Shown: in pieces, positions 1 through 7,273 of the stretch
How the letters are laid out: every line of letters starts with the position of its first letter
Position numbering within the stretch: position 1 is the first letter of the stretch
Source: Paludibacteraceae bacterium
Lineage (GTDB): Bacteria; Bacteroidota; Bacteroidia; Bacteroidales; Paludibacteraceae
Assembly: GCA_017625155.1 (NCBI GenBank)
Contig: JAGALP010000004.1
Span: 352,414 to 416,413 of the forward strand
Reading direction: 5' to 3'
Length of the DNA stretch: 64,000 bases
Position numbers and translations under genes: made by a program
The notes under the pieces: model-generated
Databases searched by the model: none
Told to the model about the DNA's origin: nothing
The model's input: the letters and a program-made list of their open reading frames with translations, nothing else

Positions 1-1
1 T

Positions 2-679
2 ATATTTCTTCATTCCATTGTAGCTGGTCGCTTGATGACTACGCTACGACCTAACATGGTGGCAGGTCACAGTTTGGGTGAGTTCTCTGCTTTGGTAGCA
101 GCAGAAGCCATCAGTTGGGAGGATGGTTTGCGTTTGGTCAGCCAACGTGCACAAGCCATGCAAGAGGCATGCGAACTGCAACCAGGTGCCATGGCAGCTG
201 TCTTGGCATTGGCAGATGAGAAAGTTGTGGAAGTATGCGAGAATATTGATAATATCGTGATTGCTGCTAACTTCAATTGCCCTGGTCAGGTGGTTATTTC
301 TGGTTCTGTAAGTGGCGTGGAGATGGCGTGCAAGGCTCTAAAGGAAGCGGGTGCTAAGCGTGCACTGAAATTGCCAGTAGGAGGCGCTTTCCACTCACCG
401 CTCATGCAGCCTGCGGCTGAACGACTACAACAAGCTATTATGCAAACAACCTTCCGTACGCCCGCGTGCGCAGTGTATCAAAATGTGAGTGCAAAGGCGG
501 AAACTGATCCAAAGCTGATTCAAAATCAGGTCTTAGAGCAACTCACTGCTCCTGTTCGTTGGACGCAGAGCGTGCAGCAGATGATTGCTGACGGAGCGAC
601 ACATTTCTACGAGTTCGGTCCTGGCGATGTACTCAAGGGTCTCATTCGCAAGATTAACCCCGATGTAGAAGTGGGGTAG
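2..679 (+). CDS. fabD: Malonyl-CoA:ACP transacylase, C-terminal part (5' end outside window)
   Basis: Moves malonyl groups from CoA to acyl carrier protein at the start of fatty acid elongation in the cytoplasm. The reading frame is open from the first complete codon at base 2, so the gene starts before the window. The nucleophile elbow GHSLGEFSAL is at visible residues 22-31 with Ser24, and the second catalytic residue is His131 in GGAFHSPLM. The C-terminal part (FYEFGPGDVLKGLIRKI) matches the end of FabD proteins. Probably about 60-80 residues are missing at the N terminus. The first internal ATG (base 32) lies too close to the active site to be the true start. Identification is firm. Confidence 0.95.
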   Translation: MFLHSIVAGRLMTTLRPNMVAGHSLGEFSALVAAEAISWEDGLRLVSQRAQAMQEACELQPGAMAAVLALADEKVVEVCENIDNIVIAANFNCPGQVVISGSVSGVEMACKALKEAGAKRALKLPVGGAFHSPLMQPAAERLQQAIMQTTFRTPACAVYQNVSAKAETDPKLIQNQVLEQLTAPVRWTQSVQQMIADGATHFYEFGPGDVLKGLIRKINPDVEVG

Positions 680-754
680 GGTTCGAAGCAGATTAACAAT
701 ATTTTCAAAAACTGCACCTAAACATACGAAAATTAGCAACAATATTGTTGCATT

Positions 755-785
755 TTGCATACTTGAATTAATCGCTGTAATTTTG
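755..785 (+). promoter_or_regulatory. Bacteroidota-type promoter for the gene at 849
   Basis: TTG at 755-757 and TAATTTTG at 778-785 are separated by exactly 20 bp, matching the -33/-7 pattern of the main sigma factor of this phylum. Transcription should start near base 792, giving a leader of about 57 nt. Confidence 0.7.
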
Positions 786-848
786 CAGCGATTTTTATTA
801 TAGGCTCGTGCCATTAAACCTCAAACCCTTAAAAACCAACCTACAACT

Positions 849-1262
849 ATGTTACGCATATCATATCTTTGGACAAAATTGATGCGCATCCATACCTTTT
901 GGTTGATTCAGGCGCTGTTGGTCATCGGATTTGTTGCTTTCGTATCTTTGTTGCTATTGGATATTTTCCTGACGAATCTTTCGTATGAATATGGTTGGAT
1001 ATTAGTTCTTTTGGCGGCAGATGTGCTATTTGACTACCTGATTGTTTTCCTATCTGGTCGTTGGGATAGGCGTAAGCAGCGTTATGTGCTGCCTACGTCC
1101 ATTACAGTTTTCTTGATTATCCTCACTCTTTCTTGCCTCATCACTTACTATCAATCAGTTTTTATGGGTCAATCGGGTATGATTCTTTACATAGAACCAT
1201 TGGGGCTTGCATTGATTATTTTGTTGTTTGCTGTCATCACTAGCCGCCCTTCCGCCCGCTAA
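849..1262 (+). CDS. Small integral membrane protein, unknown function
   Basis: A 137-residue protein that I cannot assign to a family. It shows four hydrophobic stretches at about residues 15-40, 50-70, 80-102 and 108-130, with a basic loop (GRWDRRKQRY) between the second and third, so a four-helix inner membrane protein is likely. The start ATG follows a good promoter. It is monocistronic by spacing: a separate promoter precedes the next gene. Four-helix proteins of this size in Bacteroidales are mostly uncharacterised, and no catalytic residues stand out. Confidence 0.7.
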   Translation: MLRISYLWTKLMRIHTFWLIQALLVIGFVAFVSLLLLDIFLTNLSYEYGWILVLLAADVLFDYLIVFLSGRWDRRKQRYVLPTSITVFLIILTLSCLITYYQSVFMGQSGMILYIEPLGLALIILLFAVITSRPSAR

Positions 1263-1295
1263 ACCAATACCTCCAATATTTTTTTTATAAAAAAA

Positions 1296-1326
1296 TTGCA
1301 TATTAAGCAAATTTTCATTACCTTTG
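1296..1326 (+). promoter_or_regulatory. Promoter for the flavodoxin-reductase operon
   Basis: TTG at 1296-1298 and TACCTTTG at 1319-1326 with a 20 bp spacer. It lies inside the longest possible reading frame, which rules out the upstream ATG at 1296 and supports the start at 1359. Confidence 0.8.
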
Positions 1327-1358
1327 CACCCGAAACCCAACTTATCGGGTCTATCATT

Positions 1359-1976
1359 ATGCGCGTACTATTAATCAACGGTAGCCCCCGTGCAAAGGGC
1401 AATACGAGCATTGCGCTTGCCGAAGTGGCTAAAACGCTCGAATCCGAAGGCATTACCACCTTGACGGTTCATATTGGTAATCAGCCTGTTCGTGGCTGTG
1501 TCGCTTGTGGTGCATGCAGGAAGTTCAACTCCTTGTGTGCTTTTTCCGATCCTCTCTACGACCAACTTCGGGCTATCTTGGAAGAGGGCATCGACGGTCT
1601 TGTCGTTGGGTCACCAGTCTATTATGCAGGTCCTAATGGCTCGCTCTGCGCATTGCTCGACCGCCTCTTCTATTCCAGTGGCGCCCTTATGGCTTATAAG
1701 CCAGCGGCTGCTGTGGCTGTATGCAGAAGGGGTGGAGCAAGTGCTACCTTTGACCGACTCAACAAGTACTTCACTATCAACAATATGCCCGTCGTACCAT
1801 CCCAATATTGGAATAGTGTTCACGGTGCTGCTGCTGGCGAAGCATTGCAGGATCTCGAGGGATTGCAGACTATGCGTACACTCGCGCGCAATATGGCTTG
1901 GATGCTACGCGACCTCAACCGCGAACATATCCCTACAGCCGAAGATAAGAAACTCAAAACCAGTTTTATACGATGA
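1359..1976 (+). CDS. NAD(P)H-dependent flavin reductase, flavodoxin-like fold
   Basis: A 205-residue flavoprotein of the NADPH-dependent FMN reductase / iron-sulfur flavoprotein group. The N terminus MRVLLINGSPRAKGNT is the FMN phosphate-binding loop, and GSPVYYAGPNGSLCALLDR (about residues 87-105) is the second flavin contact. The cysteine cluster VRGCVACGACRKFNSLCAF at about 45-63 resembles the CxxCxxC...C motif of iron-sulfur flavoproteins, but a bound cluster cannot be proved from sequence. The start at 1359 is chosen because the promoter overlaps any longer version. The stop codon overlaps the next start (ATGA), so the two proteins are probably translationally coupled and act together in a redox reaction. 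Confidence 0.85.
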   Translation: MRVLLINGSPRAKGNTSIALAEVAKTLESEGITTLTVHIGNQPVRGCVACGACRKFNSLCAFSDPLYDQLRAILEEGIDGLVVGSPVYYAGPNGSLCALLDRLFYSSGALMAYKPAAAVAVCRRGGASATFDRLNKYFTINNMPVVPSQYWNSVHGAAAGEALQDLEGLQTMRTLARNMAWMLRDLNREHIPTAEDKKLKTSFIR

Positions 1977-2434
1977 CCGAACAAGAGATACAACAAAGAG
2001 TTGATAAAGCCGTAGCGCTCTTCAAGCAGGGATTCAACTGTAGCCAATCCGTCTTTGCTGCGTGTGCCGATCTGTATGGCATCAATGATGAGGCATTGGC
2101 ATTGCGCCTATCGGCTTCTTTTGGCGGTGGGATAGGGCGCATGCGCCAGACATGTGGAGCAGCATGTGGTATGTTCCTATTGGCGGGCTTGCACAACGGC
2201 AGTGCTATACCTCATGATGCTGATGGCAAAAAGCAAAACTACGCTTTGGTACAAGATCTTGCAGCACAATTCAAAGCCGAGAATGGTAGTTTGATTTGCG
2301 CTGAGTTGCTTGGTATCGCACCCAAGCCGCAAGATCCCCAACCTGAAGCGCGTACCGACGCATACTACCAGAAGCGACCATGTGCTGATATGGTTGCATC
2401 GGCTGTGCGCATATTCCTAACACAACATTCCTAA
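1973..2434 (+). CDS. C_GCAxxG_C_C family redox protein
   Basis: A 153-residue protein of the C-GCAxxG-C-C family, named after its conserved cysteine pattern. Visible landmarks are FNCSQSVFAAC near residues 22-32, GGGIGRMRQTCGAACGMFLL near 51-70 and a later Cys in LICAELLG, plus a Cys near the C terminus (RPCADMV). Members are thought to be redox proteins and often neighbour flavodoxin-like reductases; no reaction is established. Its ATG overlaps the preceding stop codon by four bases, which supports a two-gene operon. Confidence 0.8.
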   Translation: MTEQEIQQRVDKAVALFKQGFNCSQSVFAACADLYGINDEALALRLSASFGGGIGRMRQTCGAACGMFLLAGLHNGSAIPHDADGKKQNYALVQDLAAQFKAENGSLICAELLGIAPKPQDPQPEARTDAYYQKRPCADMVASAVRIFLTQHS

Positions 2435-2443
2435 TTCAACATT

Positions 2444-4300
2444 ATGAAACATCTTTCTCTTCTTCTCATTTCCATCTTTGCAATTGGACAATCCTTTGCT
2501 TTCAATTGCCATGTCACCCCTGCCGATTCATTGCCTGCATACTATGCCTCTATTGATGGCACAAGTGGCAAAGAACTTTTATCGGCTATCCAACAAGTGG
2601 CTAAAATCGGCTATCGAACTGAAGATTTCCGTTACGACAGCGTATGGCTTGCATACAAATACACCGACTTGCGTCCAGATGGCTATATTTGGGAGATTTA
2701 TAGCGATTGCGTTTTCGAGTACGAAAAAGACCGCACATCCAACACTTCTCAAACGGGCGATTGCAAGGGTTATAACCGAGAGCACGCCATGTGTCAATCG
2801 TGGTTTGGTACAACATCGTTGGCGGGCAAAGAGATGAGTAGTAGTAAGAAAAACTCTCCTGGCTCAGACATCTTCCATATTTATCCTGCCAGCTATGGCA
2901 TGAATAGTCGTCGTGGTAATCGTCCGTACGGCGAAGTGCTTACTGCTGCAAACACCTCTGGCAATGGCACCAAGTATGGTACGCCTGTTACCACGAAGTC
3001 TGTTACTAATAGCATAGCAGGAGCGTATGTAGAGGGAACAATAACAGTGAGCACCAATGTGTTGGAACCTGCTGACGAATACAAAGGCGATATCGCACGT
3101 AGTTATTTCGGCACGATGGTCAAGTGGGCAGGCGAATGGGCATTCAATAAAAACGAATTAGGAAATGTAATCTTTGATGCTACCATTGATGCAGATACAC
3201 ACTATGGTCCAGAGAATAACTATGGTTTTACCGACTATGGACTGGCTCTGATGCTCAGTTGGCACCGCCAAGACCCTGTGTCGCAAAAAGAGGTGGATCG
3301 TAACAATGGCATCCAGAAGACACAAGGCAATCGCAATCCATTCATTGACTATCCTTATCTCGCTGAGTTCATTTGGGGTGAAATGTCAGGACAAGTACTG
3401 GATTTTGATCAACTGCTTTGTTCTGCAGACGAACTTTTCGAACTAGGTGTTAGCAAAGGTTATTTGGGCGAAGTGCAAGATATGCAGATCGACACCATCT
3501 TATGGATGGTTGGCGACACACAATACAATTGCACTTACCATCATCATGGTACTAAGATGAAAAACTTGCCTGAGGCTCCTTCTTCATGCAGCGCAACTAG
3601 TACCACTTTTATGGGGTGGACCAATGCTCCGATAGTAGATGTCAGTGCTGATGCTCCTATTGTTTTATATACTAAAGCGGCTGATTTTCCTGCGATCAAT
3701 ACCAACACTGCTTACTACGCAGTCTTCGCACAGGAAACAACCTCAGAAATTATCGGACAAACCATAACGCTCAATAAAGCAGATTCTACAGATTGGACAC
3801 TCACCAACCTCAAGCAACAGTCCAATAATACCGACGGCGCATACTGGTTACTCGTTAAAGATGCATCCATCACTTCGCCTGTGATTGACCTACAAACACT
3901 CGATTCTATTGCAATGAATATACGTAGTTATCAAAGCAAAACTACTGTATCTATCTCTGTTGATGGTAATTCACTTGGTACACTCTCTGCTGAGACCAAC
4001 AGCATACAGCGCTACGTATGGTCAGCACCTGAACTAACGGGCAGCCAATCTGTAACCTTCACTGGCATAAACGGTACAGCAAGTTACGGAGTTGGAATCA
4101 ATGCCATTTCGTTGTATTTAGGTGGTGCAAAGGCTACTTACACCAATTACCTCACCCATTGCGATGATGGACCTGCTACTTTATTAACGACACCTAATGT
4201 CAATAATTCGATACGCAAGATTATTCGCAACGGACAATTGCTAATCATACACAATGGTCAAATCTATAATACCCTCGGCAACAATATTGAACAATTTTGA
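2444..4300 (+). CDS. Secreted endonuclease I family nuclease with T9SS-like C-terminal tail
   Basis: A 618-residue exported protein. Residues 1-19 form a signal peptide (ending IGQSFA). The endonuclease I domain spans about residues 25-320; its signature GYNREHAMCQSWFG is at about 107-120, followed by DIFHIYPA and NRPYGEV, the usual His-metal and structural elements. A middle region (about 340-560) looks like beta-sandwich modules. The last 30 residues (IRNGQLLIIHNGQIYN) resemble the conserved tail of proteins exported through the type IX system. The gene begins 9 bp after the previous stop, and its last codons overlap a 10-bp repeat. Likely role: extracellular DNA or RNA degradation for nutrients. 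Confidence 0.85.
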   Translation: MKHLSLLLISIFAIGQSFAFNCHVTPADSLPAYYASIDGTSGKELLSAIQQVAKIGYRTEDFRYDSVWLAYKYTDLRPDGYIWEIYSDCVFEYEKDRTSNTSQTGDCKGYNREHAMCQSWFGTTSLAGKEMSSSKKNSPGSDIFHIYPASYGMNSRRGNRPYGEVLTAANTSGNGTKYGTPVTTKSVTNSIAGAYVEGTITVSTNVLEPADEYKGDIARSYFGTMVKWAGEWAFNKNELGNVIFDATIDADTHYGPENNYGFTDYGLALMLSWHRQDPVSQKEVDRNNGIQKTQGNRNPFIDYPYLAEFIWGEMSGQVLDFDQLLCSADELFELGVSKGYLGEVQDMQIDTILWMVGDTQYNCTYHHHGTKMKNLPEAPSSCSATSTTFMGWTNAPIVDVSADAPIVLYTKAADFPAINTNTAYYAVFAQETTSEIIGQTITLNKADSTDWTLTNLKQQSNNTDGAYWLLVKDASITSPVIDLQTLDSIAMNIRSYQSKTTVSISVDGNSLGTLSAETNSIQRYVWSAPELTGSQSVTFTGINGTASYGVGINAISLYLGGAKATYTNYLTHCDDGPATLLTTPNVNNSIRKIIRNGQLLIIHNGQIYNTLGNNIEQF

Positions 4301-4306
4301 ACCACA
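4287..4306 (+). repeat. Two 10-bp repeats of TTGAAC type before lpdA
   Basis: TTGAACAATT and TTGAACCACA are adjacent copies; the first includes the last codons and the repeat ends 3 bp before the lpdA ATG. Related copies precede aspS (minus strand) and the amylase gene at 30992. Confidence 0.5.
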
Positions 4307-4309
4307 AAT

Positions 4310-5698
4310 ATGAAATACTTCCTCGCAATTATTGGCGGTGGTCCTGCAGGATATACTGCCGCAGAAATAGCTTCTAAAGCTGGTAAAGATGTCATTATCT
4401 TCGAGCAGAACGCATTAGGTGGCACATGCCTCAATGTAGGATGTATCCCCACCAAGACGCTACTCTATAGTGCCAAGCAGTACTATAATGCTACTCATGC
4501 GGATAAGTATGGCGTCAAGGCAGAGGGAGTCGCTTTTGATTATACCAAGATCGTGCAACGCAAGACCAAAGTAGTGCGCAAACTCGTGGCTGGTATCAAG
4601 CAAAAGCTCAACAACGAGCATTGCACCGTCATTATGGGCGCAGCTTCTGTGGTAAGTCGTACGGATGATAATGTGGTGATTGCTTGTGGCGAGGAGCAAT
4701 ATGAGGCAGAGAACTTGCTGATTTGTACGGGATCTACTAATTTCGTGCCTCCAATCCCTGGTCTACAAGATAATCCAACTATATGGGATTCTACGATGGC
4801 ATTGGATAGCAAGGAGTTGCCTCAATCCATGATCATTGTAGGCGGTGGAGTGATTGGTATGGAGTTTGCTACCTTGTACCATGAGCTCGGCGTACCTGTC
4901 ACCGTCATCGAAGCCATGCCTACTATCCTGCCCAACCTCGATCAAGAGATTGTCAACATACTCCTTGAGAAATACCGCAAAGCAGGTATTCAAATTCTAA
5001 CCGACACTAAGGTGACCGAAGTGCAGGGCAATAGGGTAGTGACTACCAATGGCGAATACGAGGCAGAGCATATCCTTGTATCAGTAGGTAGACGCGCCAA
5101 TATGCAGGGACTCGAAGCGCTCACAGATATTGAGATACATCGTGGAGGTATTGTGGTGGATGAGTTCATGCGTACCAATCTCAAGAATGTCTATGCCGCA
5201 GGTGATGTTACGGGCAAGATTATGCTCGCGCATGTGGCAAGCCGTCAAGCAGAAGTAGCGGTAGGTCGTATGCTCAAGCAGTTGCCTCTCCAACGCATTG
5301 CCTACAACGCTATTCCTAGCGTAGTTTATACCAATCCCGAGATTGCATGCGTTGGATTGACTGAGAAGGATCTTAATGAGATACACGAGGGTGACTTCGC
5401 GCCATCTATGTCCACCGACGAACCATTTGTACCTTACGAAGTACACCAACTGCCAATGACTTATTCAGGACGTTTTGTGGCTGAAAACGAAGGTGAGATG
5501 GGACTCTGCAAAGTGATTGTAGATAAACGCAGCAAGACCGTTATGGGCGTACATATGATTGGCAACCCATGCTCCGAGTTCGTGACTGCTGCTAGCTTTG
5601 CCGTACGCATGGGCTATACCGTAGGCGAGTTCAAACAAGTTGTCTTTCCACACCCTACAGTAGCCGAAGTAATGCGCGAAGTGATCATGGAGGCATAA
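4310..5698 (+). CDS. lpdA: Dihydrolipoyl dehydrogenase
   Basis: FAD-dependent enzyme that reoxidises lipoamide bound to 2-oxoacid dehydrogenases or to the glycine cleavage H protein. The 462-residue length is normal. The FAD-binding GGGPAG is at residues 9-14, the redox disulfide GGTCLNVGC at Cys40/Cys45, the NAD-binding GGGVIG near 179-184, and the FAD pyrophosphate motif VYAAGDVTG near 296-304. The active-site base motif FPHPTVAEVMRE is at the C terminus. No E1 or E2 gene is nearby; gcvP lies 11 kb away, so service to the glycine cleavage system is plausible but inferred. It starts 9 bp after the nuclease gene. Confidence 0.95.
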   Translation: MKYFLAIIGGGPAGYTAAEIASKAGKDVIIFEQNALGGTCLNVGCIPTKTLLYSAKQYYNATHADKYGVKAEGVAFDYTKIVQRKTKVVRKLVAGIKQKLNNEHCTVIMGAASVVSRTDDNVVIACGEEQYEAENLLICTGSTNFVPPIPGLQDNPTIWDSTMALDSKELPQSMIIVGGGVIGMEFATLYHELGVPVTVIEAMPTILPNLDQEIVNILLEKYRKAGIQILTDTKVTEVQGNRVVTTNGEYEAEHILVSVGRRANMQGLEALTDIEIHRGGIVVDEFMRTNLKNVYAAGDVTGKIMLAHVASRQAEVAVGRMLKQLPLQRIAYNAIPSVVYTNPEIACVGLTEKDLNEIHEGDFAPSMSTDEPFVPYEVHQLPMTYSGRFVAENEGEMGLCKVIVDKRSKTVMGVHMIGNPCSEFVTAASFAVRMGYTVGEFKQVVFPHPTVAEVMREVIMEA

Positions 5699-5710
5699 TT
5701 TGTAATAATA

Positions 5711-6259
5711 ATGATGACTATTGAATGCGAATTTATCTCTGAGCGACAAGAGAAAGTATTAACATATCTCTCTGACCATCAGATACCTTACACCTGCTAT
5801 AACCATCCCGAGGGCAAGACCATCGAGGAGGCTAAACGTTGGTGGAAGGATGATGGCAGTGTGCATTGCAAGAACATCTTCATGCGCAACCACAAAGGTA
5901 CACAGCATTACCTTATTTGCTTCGATTGTGACCACGATCTCGCTATCCACGACCTTGAACAACGTCTCAAGGCATCACTACTCGCAGCAGGCAAAAACGC
6001 CCCTGGCAAACTCTCCTTTGCCAGTCCAGAACGTATGCTCAAGTACCTTGGATTAGAGCCTGGCAGCGTCAGTCCTTTTGGACTAATCAACGATACCGAT
6101 CATCACGTGATTCTTTTCTTGGACAAGAACCTCCAACAGGCAGAATCGCTCAGTTTCCATCCCAACGACTGCCGTGGTACGGTGGTCGTTAAGCGAGAGG
6201 ACTTCATGTGCTACTTGCAATCCATAGGAAACACCGTTGAATGGATTGAACTATACTAA
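5711..6259 (+). CDS. Prolyl-tRNA deacylase (ProX/YbaK-like editing protein)
   Basis: A 182-residue free-standing editing domain of the INS/YbaK superfamily that removes alanine mischarged onto tRNA-Pro. Family landmarks are PYTCYNHPEGKTIEEAKRWW near the N terminus, CKNIFMRNHKG with the conserved Lys, and SPFGLINDTDHHVILFLDK near residues 117-135. Length and motifs fit the ProXp-ala/PrdX group rather than YbaK. The reading frame opens with two ATGs; either may be used. It lies 12 bp behind lpdA and probably shares its transcript. Confidence 0.85.
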   Translation: MMTIECEFISERQEKVLTYLSDHQIPYTCYNHPEGKTIEEAKRWWKDDGSVHCKNIFMRNHKGTQHYLICFDCDHDLAIHDLEQRLKASLLAAGKNAPGKLSFASPERMLKYLGLEPGSVSPFGLINDTDHHVILFLDKNLQQAESLSFHPNDCRGTVVVKREDFMCYLQSIGNTVEWIELY

Positions 6260-6289
6260 CCTTTTGCAAACATTTGAACCTTTAGTTAT

Positions 6290-7063
6290 ATGAAACGAAT
6301 AACCACATTTATCCTATTGTTTACCATAGCAACCGCTACTTTTGCGTGGGGGCCCAAAGGTCACCGCATCGTAGCACAAGTAGCCTACGACAATTTAAAT
6401 ACCAAAGTTCGCAAACATGTGGACAATGTCCTAGGCAAACAAGGTATGGTTTACCTCTCTACATGGCCAGATGAAATCAAGAGTGATACCATCTATCCTA
6501 CTAGTTTCACATGCCACTATCAAGATTTACCAGGTGGTATGACCGATGCTCAGGTAGCAGCTACCTTGACCGATTATCCCGAGGAGGGTGGGGAACTATT
6601 CATGGCATTGGATAGTCTGGAGGCAGTGCTTACGCGTCAACCCGATTGCCATGATGCGCTGGTGTTTTATGTCCATATGATGGCTGACCGATTCTGCCCT
6701 ATGCACTTGGCCCACTTGGATGACAAAGGTGGCAATGCTGTCAAGATGAAATGGTTTGGTCAAAATACCAATCTTCATTCCGTGTGGGATAGCAAAATCA
6801 TCGAAAACAAAGGATTTTCATACACCGAATATGCCAAGTATCTCTATAATGTGTATGGCAAGCAACGCAAAGAGATTCTCCGCATGACCGATGAGCAAAC
6901 ATTGCTCCATTGCTACCACGTCACTGATGCCATATACCAATACCATCCTACTTGGTCTGGCAACGCATATCACTATGTATATTATTGGGCAGAAACAGCT
7001 GAATATCAAATGTATATGGCAGGTATAAAACTTGCACAATCACTTAACACGATTCTCAAATAA
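6290..7063 (+). CDS. Secreted S1/P1-type zinc nuclease
   Basis: Three-zinc phosphodiesterase that degrades single-stranded nucleic acids and removes 3' phosphates. Residues 1-19 are a signal peptide; cleavage would expose Trp20 as the mature N terminus, as in nuclease P1, where the N-terminal Trp binds zinc. Further ligands are visible: WGPKGH (His25), WPDEI, CHYQD, the His/Asp pair in YVHMMADRFCPMHL and NLHSVWDS. 257 residues is the usual length. This is the second exported nuclease within 5 kb, suggesting a nucleic-acid scavenging cluster together with the endonuclease I gene. Confidence 0.92.
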   Translation: MKRITTFILLFTIATATFAWGPKGHRIVAQVAYDNLNTKVRKHVDNVLGKQGMVYLSTWPDEIKSDTIYPTSFTCHYQDLPGGMTDAQVAATLTDYPEEGGELFMALDSLEAVLTRQPDCHDALVFYVHMMADRFCPMHLAHLDDKGGNAVKMKWFGQNTNLHSVWDSKIIENKGFSYTEYAKYLYNVYGKQRKEILRMTDEQTLLHCYHVTDAIYQYHPTWSGNAYHYVYYWAETAEYQMYMAGIKLAQSLNTILK

Positions 7064-7070
7064 CAACTTA

Positions 7071-7091
7071 TCAGCTGTCAACTGTCAATTG
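7071..7091 (+). repeat. Three tandem 7-bp repeats (TCARYTG)
   Basis: TCAGCTG, TCAACTG and TCAATTG follow one another without gaps. The same heptad family recurs at 24413 and 25571. Confidence 0.7.
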
Positions 7092-7107
7092 TAATCTATA
7101 AACTGAT

Positions 7108-7245
7108 ATGTTTTGGGCTTTACTCATCACCTTCTTGATTACACAACGCAAGAAAATCAAATCGGAGCGTATCAAAGCGAAAATCTCAGAATGGATTCGC
7201 TATATCAAGCACCACTTTATAAAGAAAAATAGCAACTCTCATTGA
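7108..7245 (+). CDS. Possible 45-residue basic membrane peptide
   Basis: A short frame, MFWALLITFLITQRKK followed by a strongly basic helix (KIKSERIKAKISEWIRYIKHH). The first 12 residues are hydrophobic and could be a short membrane anchor. The stop codon sits inside the terminator hairpin, so transcription would end right at the end of the frame, as in many small-protein genes. No promoter of its own is visible; it would be read from the S1/P1 nuclease gene. I do not recognise a family, and a chance frame is possible. Confidence 0.35.
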   Translation: MFWALLITFLITQRKKIKSERIKAKISEWIRYIKHHFIKKNSNSH

Positions 7246-7258
7246 GTTGCTATTTTTT
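7225..7258. terminator. Bidirectional intrinsic terminator
   Basis: AAAAATAGCAACTC pairs with GAGTTGCTATTTTT around a 5-nt loop. A-rich and T-rich flanks let it act on both strands, ending the S1/P1 nuclease transcript and the lon transcript. Confidence 0.85.
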
Positions 7259-7273
7259 ATTATTTTCTGTTTA

